DNA of 64,000 nucleotides, from the NCBI RefSeq assembly GCF_000224515.1, contig NZ_AGAF01000148.1, positions 62,001 to 126,000 of the forward strand. Reading direction: 5' to 3'. The first letter of the stretch is position 1. Each line of letters starts with the position of its first letter. A program made the translations under genes and the position numbers. Shown one piece after another: positions 27,330 through 34,575 of the stretch. The notes under the pieces were generated by a model that was not told the DNA's origin, ran no database searches, and saw only the letters and a list, made by a program, of their open reading frames with translations. This stretch comes from Desulfosporosinus sp. OT (GTDB lineage Bacteria > Bacillota > Desulfitobacteriia > Desulfitobacteriales > Desulfitobacteriaceae).

Positions 27330-27738
27330 CACCCATTTCGATCAATACGTTGAGCTATTTAATTCCCAAGGTAAAGTGGCTGCCATCGAATATATAACCC
27401 AGGAGTGTAACATGGATTATTTAGCATTTCAGAGGAAACTGCGAAGTAAATCCAACTATGTTTATGATCGTGGTGCCAAGAAATATCGAGTTCGAGACAA
27501 CGAGGATCAATTTATGAGCTTAGAGGAGTTATGTACTACTAAGGTGACCTCTACAAAAATGGAGATCAAAGCCAACGCTAATCGGGATAAGTTAATCTTT
27601 GATACGATTGTTATTGACCTAATGAAAGACCGGCTATCAGAAATTGCAAAATATATTGTCTTTGAACAGAGTTCAAAGGAGATTCATATTAACTCTGAAC
27701 GCCTACAGCGCGATGGTTACACTTTAACAATCAATTGA
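27313..27738 (+). CDS. Third gene of the IS21-like element, unknown function
   Basis: 141 residues, hydrophilic and mixed helical, with no motif I recognise (…DYLAFQRKLRSKSNYVYDRGAKKYRVRD…, …KDRLSEIAKYIVFEQSSKEIHINSERL…). It overlaps istB by 17 nt and ends just before the right terminal repeats, so it belongs to the element. The front third has a helix-turn-helix-like feel (GKVAAIEYITQECNMDYLAFQRKL). It may bind DNA or regulate transposition; this is an inference. Confidence 0.6.
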   Translation: MKNLANTHFDQYVELFNSQGKVAAIEYITQECNMDYLAFQRKLRSKSNYVYDRGAKKYRVRDNEDQFMSLEELCTTKVTSTKMEIKANANRDKLIFDTIVIDLMKDRLSEIAKYIVFEQSSKEIHINSERLQRDGYTLTIN

Positions 27739-27823
27739 ATTTGGGGGTCAAATTTGGATGAAAAACTGACCCCTTTTATCCAATAGTATGGGGGTCAGTT
27801 TTGAGTGAAATTTTTATGAAAAA

Positions 27824-27849
27824 GGGGTCAATTTTCATTGACAATCAAC
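27824..27849 (-). repeat. Right inverted terminal repeat of the IS
   Basis: Complement of the left end with 19 of 26 matches; directly followed by the target duplication ACCCACT. Confidence 0.85.
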
Positions 27850-28074
27850 ACCCACTCCTATATGAAGTATTTCTCCTAAAATGTAATTTTCTTTTCTGTT
27901 TACTCGTTTTGGCGAAAAAAAGAATTGACCTGTAATTTGAGGATATACTACTTCCGTTTTCTTGACTTTGTAAATTAAAGTATTTGATATCTCCATACAG
28001 ATCGTGCCTATCAGCCCAACCAACATTCCAATAACAATTGAATCTTGCATTTTTCCTATTCGCTTAAATATCAT
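27850..28074 (-). pseudogene. 5' part of the IS-interrupted membrane-protein gene
   Basis: 75 codons from an ATG at 28074 with AGGAGGGC 5 nt ahead: MIFKRIGKMQDSIVIGMLVGLIGTICMEISNTLIYK... ending ...ILHIGVG at the insertion point. One membrane helix is clear (about 12-33). It continues in frame into the fragment at 24604-24955 if one copy of the 7-bp duplication and the element are removed. Confidence 0.8.
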
Positions 28075-28326
28075 GCTCAGCCCTCCTAACTCAGTTAATT
28101 TCTCCAAATTCAAACATACTAGACTGGAATAATCTTCATGTTATGGTTTAAACTCAAAATAATTTACGCAAAATGACTCGCAAATAATAATCATAATGCC
28201 CCTGTTAGACGCTGAAATATTGTTTTGAATTACCACATCGTCAGATGACGATAAATTTCAGTTGGCACTAAACCGTTTTACGCAATTAGCATACTTCGTA
28301 AAATTCTTACTTTTACATTATCATTC

Positions 28327-28503
28327 ACACATACGGTTGCCTCCCTGTTCCTTGATGATGGAGAAGCTGTAACAAACGTCAGCGAGCTTCTAGGACATGC
28401 CAAGAAAAGCACGACGTTAGATATTTACGGGCATAGCACTCCTGAGGGCAAGGTTAGAGCAGTTGCCCGGTTAGGTAATATTATTCTTAAATCAGTCAAT
28501 TAA
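28327..28503 (+). pseudogene. C-terminal remnant of an older tyrosine recombinase
   Basis: The frame reads THTVASLFLDDGEAVTNVSELLGHAKKSTTLDIYGHSTPEGK..., which is the H-R-H-Y end of a phage-type integrase: the second catalytic His in LGHA and the nucleophile Tyr in DIYGH. Nothing upstream continues the protein. It lies directly outside the left border of the present element, so an earlier element probably used the same tRNA gene. Confidence 0.8.
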
Positions 28504-28527
28504 AGCGCTGAGGGTTCCCTCAGCGCT
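28504..28527 (+). terminator. Terminator after the integrase remnant
   Basis: AGCGCTGAGGG and CCCTCAGCGCT form an 11-bp stem with a 2-nt loop, immediately after the stop codon; TTCTCATTTTCTT follows. Confidence 0.8.
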
Positions 28528-28604
28528 TCTCATTTTCTTATTAAAACTCTGGTTGTCGTCAAATTGTCGTCAAACGGAGCTAGTAAGGCTTTAGTAGTTA
28601 AATC

Positions 28605-28631
28605 AAAAAGCACTGCAATCCCTTGCAGTGC
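28605..28631 (-). terminator. Displaced original terminator of tRNA-Gly
   Basis: GCACTGCAA/TTGCAGTGC (9 bp) followed by TTTTTG in the minus direction. It lies 10 nt beyond the left copy of the tRNA 3' end, the position expected for the tRNA-Gly terminator before the element inserted. Confidence 0.75.
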
Positions 28632-28640
28632 CTTACATTT

Positions 28641-28689
28641 CTTATGGAGCGGACGACGAGATTCGAACTCGCGATCCTCGGCTTGGGAA
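28641..28689 (-). repeat. attL: 49-bp copy of the 3' part of tRNA-Gly
   Basis: Identical over 49 bp to 35684-35732. It contains the last 46 nt of tRNA-Gly(CCC), from the anticodon loop to the CCA end. The tRNA 5' half is missing, so this is a recombination scar and not a gene. Confidence 0.92.
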
Positions 28690-29021
28690 TTCGATCCCTA
28701 TGGTTTTGATTAATTTTCAGTTAATGCAAAGTCCTTTATTTATGGGCTTTTTGGACTGTTCTATGAAGTTTATCTTTCTATCTTATCTCACCCTTTTTTG
28801 GCGTGGTTGCAGTATAAATTACAGTCAGGATCTTAAAGGGAGTTTTTTGTAGGGGTGAGTGGAGGCGAACCGTACCGTCTGAAATGTACAAAATTATTAA
28901 CCAATTATAGACGTAACTCAATACGGACTCAACGGTAGTTATTCTATTTGTATCTATTATGACTAGTACATAAAAAACTAATTCAGGTCACTTCCAAGAT
29001 ACGTACCTTTGCTAAAAAACA
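28690..29021. other. Left end of the element, no gene seen
   Basis: About 330 nt. A plus-strand frame runs from the tRNA scar but is not protein-like. No terminator or RNA gene is evident; the stretch may hold recombinase binding sites. Confidence 0.4.
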
Positions 29022-29064
29022 TTGACATTCGACACAACAGGATAGAATATGTTACCCTGTTGTG
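29022..29064 (+). promoter_or_regulatory. Promoter with a 9-bp operator dyad
   Basis: TTGACA at 29022-29027 with GAATAT at 29045-29050 (17-bp spacing; TAGAAT at 15 bp is the alternative). CACAACAGG (29033-29041) and CCTGTTGTG (29056-29064) form a perfect 9-bp inverted repeat that brackets the -10 box, a typical repressor site. Transcription would enter the repeat region ahead of the DUF3800 gene. Confidence 0.6.
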
Positions 29065-29137
29065 GGCGGCCATTCTTGGGTTTATGCAAAAGTTCCCTTG
29101 CTCCTGATTATTTAAATGCGCAAAAAAATAAACTCAT

Positions 29138-29321
29138 CCCTGCTAAAACGGAAGCTGGGAAAAGCCTATTGCTAAATGTGCCAGCCTCACCAAAAGTAAG
29201 CGAGGAAAGCTTTGTTTCAATTAATTATAAGCTATTTGACATAAATGTCAATACAAATATAAATAACCGCCCCATAAGGGGTGGTTATGGGATCGCCAGC
29301 CCTGCTAAAATGGAAGCTGGG
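29138..29321 (+). ncRNA. Possible structured RNA with a duplicated hairpin
   Basis: CCCTGCTAAAACGGAAGCTG (from 29138) and CCCTGCTAAAATGGAAGCTG (from 29300) are near-identical 22-nt units, each able to fold as CCCtGCT/AGCtGGG with loop AAAAYGGA; similarity continues into ...GAAA..CCTATT. Between them is another clear hairpin, ATAACCGCCCC/GGGGTGGTTAT at about 29263-29288. The repeat distance (162) is a multiple of three and a frame stays open (29049-29402), so a short repeated protein cannot be fully excluded, but there is no ribosome site. Confidence 0.4.
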
Positions 29322-29501
29322 GAAACGTCCTATTACAGTATTATTCATCGCTATCCATTTTATACCAAAGATACGTTCAATTATTTAATATACAATTCTT
29401 GATGTCAATGTTCTAGTACATTGTTAACTACTGTAGAGAATTGTTACAAAATTTGCTAAAATATTAAATAAAGTTCTCTATAGGAAGGTCCGGGTGTCTT
29501 C

Positions 29502-30485
29502 ATGCAGGATTTTTGTCTGTATTTTGATGAATCGAATAAGTTAGACGAACGAAAAGTCTTTTCCTATTATGGTGCATATGGTGGAACAGCAAATGTCATT
29601 AAAGAACTAAACAAGGAAATCGAATCAATTTTTTATACACTAAACACCAAAAGTGAACTTCACTTTAGTCAATACAATCACGATAAACATTTAAAGAAGT
29701 ATTTTCTCGCATTATCTACCGTTCTTAATAATCCTAATCCCAAGTTTAGAATCTTTATTGTAAATAACAAAGATGCTCTACAACTTGCCAAAGATTTAAA
29801 TATTAATATATTTGAACTTCGCAGTCTTTTTTATATTAAAATTCCTGAACGCTTATTCTATGGTATGCTGAGGGATTTCCAAGAAAGTTCTAGGATAAAC
29901 ATCTTTGTAGATGAAAGCAGTGAATATGATAAGCTCGATTTATTTACTAAACTTAGAGATCAAGTAAACGCTCATTCAGCTTATCGTAAGAAGAATTATA
30001 TCGTCAAAGAAGTTCAAAGCACTAATTCTGAAGATTGTTTGAATGTCCAAATTGCCGACGTTTTGATGGGTATTGTAGTATTTTTGATGGAAAAAACTTA
30101 TCGTAATCATTCCAACACTTCGACAATTAAAAGTGATTTAATTTATAGACTCCTTATGGTAGGAAACAACCTTTTAAATTTCCAACAGAAAATTATTATT
30201 TATAGATGGGACGAAAATACACCTAACCCGACAAAAGTCCCATTAAGCGAGTATGTTTCTGAATTTATAATGTATAAAGCTGTCTATGATTCGAATGAAA
30301 TATATAAATTACAAAAACTTCTGCTAGAAAACCAAGACTTATCAACCAAGGATTGTAGACTAAAAATGGGATATCCAAATACGCAACTACAAATGCTATT
30401 TGGATACAAAAATGAAATAGAGGGTAAGGGCAGAAACTATTCGTTAATATCTACTTCTGCACCCTCTGACCCTATTTCTTCATAA
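29502..30485 (+). CDS. DUF3800 protein, RNase H-fold nuclease-like
   Basis: 327 residues, soluble. FCLYFDESNK at the N-terminus, FVDES near residue 145 and NVQIADVLMGIV near 190 are the acidic motifs of DUF3800, which is predicted to have an RNase H-like fold. Such proteins are frequent in prophages and genomic islands and are suspected defence or RNA-processing nucleases. The C-terminal 100 residues show no known domain. The ATG at 29502 has AGGAAGGTCCGGG upstream. It is the first gene behind the promoter/operator and hairpin region, 180 nt away from the second hairpin. Confidence 0.8.
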   Translation: MQDFCLYFDESNKLDERKVFSYYGAYGGTANVIKELNKEIESIFYTLNTKSELHFSQYNHDKHLKKYFLALSTVLNNPNPKFRIFIVNNKDALQLAKDLNINIFELRSLFYIKIPERLFYGMLRDFQESSRINIFVDESSEYDKLDLFTKLRDQVNAHSAYRKKNYIVKEVQSTNSEDCLNVQIADVLMGIVVFLMEKTYRNHSNTSTIKSDLIYRLLMVGNNLLNFQQKIIIYRWDENTPNPTKVPLSEYVSEFIMYKAVYDSNEIYKLQKLLLENQDLSTKDCRLKMGYPNTQLQMLFGYKNEIEGKGRNYSLISTSAPSDPISS

Positions 30486-30572
30486 ATGCAATAGGATACA
30501 AAAATAGCGTATAACACGGAAAAACTCCGCCTCATATTTGGCCTGTATTGAGTTAAAAAGAGGGGGCGAATA

Positions 30573-30845
30573 TTATTCTACCCTCTCCTCACTATCCAAG
30601 TTTTCAGTGCAAATTATGACCCTGTCCTGGCCTTTTACATTTTTAAGCTTAATTAATAAATTCCTGTTCAACTCATAGAGCATTTTAAAGACTGGATCCG
30701 TTTCCTGTTCAATCATTTTAGCGTAATTAGCTATGCGTTCATCGATAGTGTGCCGGGGATCCTTTGGCTAATTTTCGTTTCTGCCCGATATCAGCATGAG
30801 GGATCAGATCGAATAGCCCTGACGTAAACCGACCGATGCCACCCT
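30573..30845 (-). pseudogene. Degenerate coding remnant with a frameshift
   Basis: Read on the minus strand, one frame gives ...GRFTSGLFDLIPHADIGQKRKLAK and the next frame continues DPRHTIDERIANYAKMIEQETDPVFKMLYELNRNLLIKLKNVKGQDRVIICTEN... to the stop at 30573. The protein-like character across the frame change suggests a decayed gene. I do not recognise the family. Confidence 0.4.
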
Positions 30846-31222
30846 AAGTTAAGTTACCCCCCCATGCCATATTGCCTATACCTAGTGCAAGGAAAATGCG
30901 TTCACTACTTTTTAAACACGACCCTTCACCATTCTATCGGAGGCACTGGCTACTTCTTAGTACAACAATGAACGAATAAGGGCCACCCCATTGACTAAAT
31001 AGCAAAATATGAAAAGTTGGTTTAGGGTTTATAATATTTCTTTTAGAAAAAAATCGACCCCCTTTGGTTCACAAACCGAAAAAAATCTCTCAAGGCTAAA
31101 ACTGGCGTACGAAATTTTATACAAATTTCCATTAATATCCTAATGAAATTATTTTTAGGACATGTTATTCTGTAGTCAAGGGAAATTTGATTCCCGATGT
31201 TTCAAAATTAAAAGTAAAAAAA
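30846..31222. other. Gap before the tandem-hairpin RNA
   Basis: About 375 nt without a convincing gene. TATAAT occurs at about 31032-31037, but no good -35 is present, so the promoter of the hairpin array is not fixed. The part 31170-31260 also reads as a protein-like plus-strand frame that lacks a ribosome site. Confidence 0.35.
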
Positions 31223-31431
31223 GATGGTATTCACACTACCGTCATCGAGATAAACGAGGCGAGTATTTCCGATGGTTCGCCACCATCATCGAAGGCAGTG
31301 TTTCCGATGGATTTGCCGACCATCAGCGAGGGCTATGTTTTAGATGGACTTGCCAACCATCAGCGAGGCTATGTATTTAGATGATTAGCCATCATCAGCG
31401 AGGTGTGTCAATAATTTGACACATCTTTTTT
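31223..31431 (+). ncRNA. Tandem ~37-nt hairpin-repeat RNA ending in a terminator
   Basis: Units begin with a small hairpin at 31271, 31306, 31343 and 31380 (spacing 35, 37, 37 nt), with a degenerate unit at 31223. Each unit is GATGG-loop-CCATC, with GCC in the loop, followed by AGCGAGG-CTATGT-TTTA. The last unit has GATGAT/ATCATC, a paired change that keeps the stem. The spacing is not a multiple of three, which argues against a peptide repeat. A canonical terminator closes the array. The layout resembles RNA antitoxins of type III toxin-antitoxin systems, but no toxin of that kind follows. Confidence 0.6.
31404..31431 (+). terminator. Terminator of the hairpin array
   Basis: TGTGTCAA/TTGACACA (8 bp, 4-nt loop) followed by TCTTTTTT, directly attached to the last repeat unit. 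Confidence 0.85.
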
Positions 31432-31570
31432 GCGTCTAAAAACAAGGAGGTAATTTTATGCAACAAACAGACTAAGAATGGATTTGCGACACAATTTAAT
31501 AGGTGCAGTTTATTCCCGAAGTTTAATTTAGTCACTAAATCTCTTACTTTATTATGAAAGGATGCTAAAA

Positions 31571-32329
31571 ATGCAAACACTTAATAATCAATTAAATAGT
31601 AGCTTACAGGAATTTGCTTTCCAGAACCACAACGTGAGGATCATCATCAAAGACGGTGAACCTTGGTTTGTTGCCAAGGACGTTTGTGATGTTCTTGAAT
31701 TATCTGACACAAGGAGAGCAGTTGAACGGCTGGACGAAGATGAACGGAGTTTAACTCCACTCATCGATTCAATCGGACGAAGCCAACAATTATATATTGT
31801 GAACGAACCTGGACTCTACTCCCTGATCCTTCGTAGCCGTAAGCAAGTGGCAAATCAGTTTAAACGATGGGTTACTCATGATGTCCTTCCTAGTATCCGT
31901 AAAACAGGTTTGTATTCAATACAACAACACGCTCAACAACAACTGCCAGCACCCAAAAACTATAGAGAAGCAATGCAAGTTATTGCAGATTTATTTCCCA
32001 AAGCTCAAGCTTTTGAAGAGTTTCTCTCTGTGGAAAATGCCTGTACTATAAGAAATGCAGCAAAATATTTTGGGATTGGAGAAAAGCATTTTAAAGATTT
32101 GTTAAAAGAGCAGAAACTTTTTGTAAAAGATGGTACTGCTCCATTGCAAAAATATATCGACCGTGGTTATTTCAATATAACTTTTGCACCTAGAACTTTT
32201 GGAGGTAAAAAATATATCTTCCCAGTTATCTTAATTACCCCCAAAGGTTTGATGTACTTGAGTAAGAAATTTAATCTAAAACCTGCTTGCACTCCTGTAT
32301 TGCCTTATTCCCCAGATTTAATTGCCTAA
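31571..32329 (+). CDS. BRO-N/KilAC antirepressor-like phage protein
   Basis: 252 residues. A BRO-N domain fills about 10-110 (IIIKDGEPWFVAKDVCDVLELSDTRRAVERL, IVNEPGLYSLILRSRKQVANQFKRWVTHDVLPSIRKTG). A KilAC-type DNA-binding region follows (about 140-235; FLSVENACTIRNAAKYFGIGEKHFKDLLKEQKLF). Such proteins act as antirepressors or replication regulators in phages and satellites. The ATG at 31571 has GAAAGGA 7 nt ahead; the ATG at 31562 has no such site. It lies 140 nt behind the terminator of the hairpin array. Confidence 0.88.
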   Translation: MQTLNNQLNSSLQEFAFQNHNVRIIIKDGEPWFVAKDVCDVLELSDTRRAVERLDEDERSLTPLIDSIGRSQQLYIVNEPGLYSLILRSRKQVANQFKRWVTHDVLPSIRKTGLYSIQQHAQQQLPAPKNYREAMQVIADLFPKAQAFEEFLSVENACTIRNAAKYFGIGEKHFKDLLKEQKLFVKDGTAPLQKYIDRGYFNITFAPRTFGGKKYIFPVILITPKGLMYLSKKFNLKPACTPVLPYSPDLIA

Positions 32330-32449
32330 TATTTTTTCATTAATGAGGGGATTGACCGGATAAACCCGGCGGTCACCTCCGCAATTTCACGAAGGAGTGT
32401 TTGGTTGACACTTCATTCGAAAATAAAGTTGGGGGGTCATTTTCATTAA

Positions 32450-34348
32450 ATGCAATTATCCACTGGCAGAACAACAAAATCAAAAGAATTTTTTGATGCC
32501 ATTTTCGGAAAAGAAGCAATCAATTTTAACTGCATTAATTATAAAACTGGAAGAACATCACCCCCCATTAACGGACTCTATAATGAAAATACCCTTAATG
32601 TTCTTGAGCAGTACAATAGCCAGGATTACGAGATTTACTTTGTCGTTAACGGTGGGGGCTATAAGAACCGTGACATTATCAAGATAAATGCCGTTTTCAT
32701 CGACCTTGATTGTCCTAAAGTTAACGGTCAGCTACCGTCATTAAACGATGTAAACGAGTTTAAACTTCAATCGATGGATGCCATTCGAGAGTTTCAGCTA
32801 AGTCCATCAATTATCGTTGAGTCTAGAAATGGTTACCACGCTTACTGGCTTCTCCATGAAGGGGCTACGATTGAACAGTTTAAAGAATGTGAAGCTAGAC
32901 TTGTTAAGCAGTTTAATGCAGACCCCAAAGTACAGAAGCCTTGTAACTTAATGAGAGTACCAGGATTTTACTGGTGTAAGGACGTTAATAACAAGTTTTT
33001 GGTAGAGATTATTGAGCTTAATAATCATAGATATAAAGTTGAGGACATTCTCAATGCTTTACCAGAAGTGGAAATCGTTGATAGGGATTTTCGTACCAAC
33101 AATAATCACGAATGTATAACCCTAGTGGTTATTGATGGTACTAATAACCCTCAACCTACCAACGATAATATTGAGTTAATCAAGACTCTGAACGTCCAAG
33201 CGTTACAACAATTACTAACCCCTAAACCGATAACGCTTCCCAAAGATGAAGTGTGGGACTACCTGAAGAAGCAACCCTTATATCAATTCTTAGGAGTAAC
33301 CGAAAAATCATTCCGGTGTCTTATCCACGAAGATAATAACCCCAGTGCAGGCATAATTGTCAACGAAGAATCCGGCCATCATATCTACTGTTGTGGCAGC
33401 AGTAACTGTGACTTCAGAGGAACAATAATTGATGTAACCGAACGTCTAATAGGTCTCAATCTATTTAACACGCTTAATTTCCTAAGGAAGGTTTATAAGA
33501 TTGAACTAGCAGAAGCAGAATGGGGAAAGAATCATAGAGAAACCTTGGAACGCAACCTGGAACTTATAAACGGACAAACTATTCACGAACTCTATCCAGA
33601 GGTTTACAAGTTGGTAAAAAACTATCTGCCACTCATTGACACTCTCCACCAAATTGCAAAACAGCATATCTACACTGAAACATTCTCTGAATCATCTGGT
33701 AGGCCAGTATTCTTTGTGAGTATACGGGAACTTGCACGGAAGTTGAAGAAGGACAGTAAGAATATATCCGTTCAACTAGCAGCATTAACTTACTTGGGCT
33801 TAGTAAATAAACTTTCGGAAGAAGAAATACCAGAACCTTTCCTGAAACGGGCAATCGATGAAGCCACTAAGCACAACCACAAATACTTGGTAGGATTTTA
33901 TTCTATCCCATCCTATGACAGTGAATCATTGGCTTTCATCACAACCAAAGCAATCGAATTTAAAACGAAGGGCTTCACCATGAAAGGCTTTAGTAGACAC
34001 ATGTTGCTGCTTTCCCTTGGCGAATCCGAAGCTAACCGAATATTCCCTCAAATGGCTGGAAAAGCTATTCCTCAACTCAACGAGGAAGTGACTTCTAAAA
34101 TGGAACGAGTGGCCCTTCAAATGATCCGTCAAAAAGGGTGGACTACAGAGAAAGAGATACTAGAACAAATCGAGCTTCATTTTCGAGGACAGCAGAGGTT
34201 TAAAGAGACTCAGATAAAGAGAATGCTACCAGACATGTATGACAAATATCTTCTGAAACGTGTACCACTGAACAATGAACTAAAGGAGAAGTTTGGAATA
34301 GATTGCATAGGCTTTCCGAGAATAATTATAGATATTGAAACTGCTTAA
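32450..34348 (+). CDS. Primase-like replication protein (AEP domain plus CHC2-like zinc finger)
   Basis: 632 residues. The first 210 match RepB/AEP-type primases: INAVFIDLD metal motif, PSIIVESRNGYHAYWLL, and CNLMRVPGFYWCKD. Around 285-330 is a DnaG-like zinc-binding stretch, FRCLIHEDNNPSAGI...HIYCCGSSNCDFRGTIIDVTERL. The C-terminal half is helical with winged-helix-like parts (KKDSKNISVQLAALTYLGLVN). Such proteins start replication of plasmids, satellites and integrative elements. No helicase gene is present in the element, so it would rely on host DnaB. Confidence 0.82.
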   Translation: MQLSTGRTTKSKEFFDAIFGKEAINFNCINYKTGRTSPPINGLYNENTLNVLEQYNSQDYEIYFVVNGGGYKNRDIIKINAVFIDLDCPKVNGQLPSLNDVNEFKLQSMDAIREFQLSPSIIVESRNGYHAYWLLHEGATIEQFKECEARLVKQFNADPKVQKPCNLMRVPGFYWCKDVNNKFLVEIIELNNHRYKVEDILNALPEVEIVDRDFRTNNNHECITLVVIDGTNNPQPTNDNIELIKTLNVQALQQLLTPKPITLPKDEVWDYLKKQPLYQFLGVTEKSFRCLIHEDNNPSAGIIVNEESGHHIYCCGSSNCDFRGTIIDVTERLIGLNLFNTLNFLRKVYKIELAEAEWGKNHRETLERNLELINGQTIHELYPEVYKLVKNYLPLIDTLHQIAKQHIYTETFSESSGRPVFFVSIRELARKLKKDSKNISVQLAALTYLGLVNKLSEEEIPEPFLKRAIDEATKHNHKYLVGFYSIPSYDSESLAFITTKAIEFKTKGFTMKGFSRHMLLLSLGESEANRIFPQMAGKAIPQLNEEVTSKMERVALQMIRQKGWTTEKEILEQIELHFRGQQRFKETQIKRMLPDMYDKYLLKRVPLNNELKEKFGIDCIGFPRIIIDIETA

Positions 34349-34358
34349 AATGATAGAC

Positions 34359-34400
34359 GGAGTGTTCTTGTAAAATTTGTTGAACACTCCATTTTTATTT
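34359..34400 (+). terminator. Terminator after the primase gene
   Basis: GGAGTGTTC/GAACACTCC (9 bp) beginning 11 nt after the stop codon, followed by ATTTTTATTTTT. Confidence 0.88.
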
Positions 34401-34535
34401 TTAAGCCTGCAACCGAATTGCAAATGACAAACCCTAATAAAATTAATATCAATTGTCTAAACAAATAGTAGCAACCGTCCAATATCGTCCTCCAGTTTTG
34501 CTGGGCGTATGATTTGGCATTTCTTACAGATGTTA

Positions 34536-34566
34536 AAATAAAGAGAGCCACCCCGTAAGGTAGCCC
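34536..34566 (-). terminator. Terminator of the integrase gene
   Basis: In the minus direction GGGCTACC pairs with GGTGGCTC (8 bp with G-T pairs), followed by TCTTTATTTT; it starts 10 nt after the stop of the integrase. Confidence 0.7.
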
Positions 34567-34575
34567 ATCAAATTA

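Larger units (their letters stand above)
24956..27849 (+). mobile_element. IS21-like insertion sequence, 2.9 kb, with a third gene
   Basis: The ends 24956-24981 and 27824-27849 are 26-bp inverted repeats matching at 19 positions (A/GTTGATT..., ending TTGACCCC or CTGACCCC). Further TGACCCC-type blocks recur inside both ends, the multiple-terminal-repeat pattern of IS21 elements. Inside are istA (frameshifted), istB and a third, unassigned gene. A 7-bp direct repeat flanks it, and removal restores an open host gene, so the insertion boundaries are firm. Confidence 0.9.

Noticed and set aside
28645..28689. A second tRNA-Gly gene
   Set aside because: Only the 3' half is present; the 5' half is replaced by element sequence, so it is an attachment scar.
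29049..29402. 117-codon protein gene
   Set aside because: No ribosome site; the ATG lies on the -10 box of the better-supported promoter; composition is odd. Kept as an open alternative in the RNA entry.
31162..31384. Two plus-strand reading frames over the hairpin array
   Set aside because: No ribosome sites, and the repeat period is not a multiple of three, so the peptides carry no repeat of their own.
31271..31400. CRISPR array
   Set aside because: Repeat spacing of 35-37 nt with the whole unit conserved leaves no unique spacers; there are no cas genes.
31432..31570. Toxin gene of a type III toxin-antitoxin system behind the hairpin array
   Set aside because: The only start with a ribosome site (31458) is closed after five codons, and no ToxN-like protein is present.
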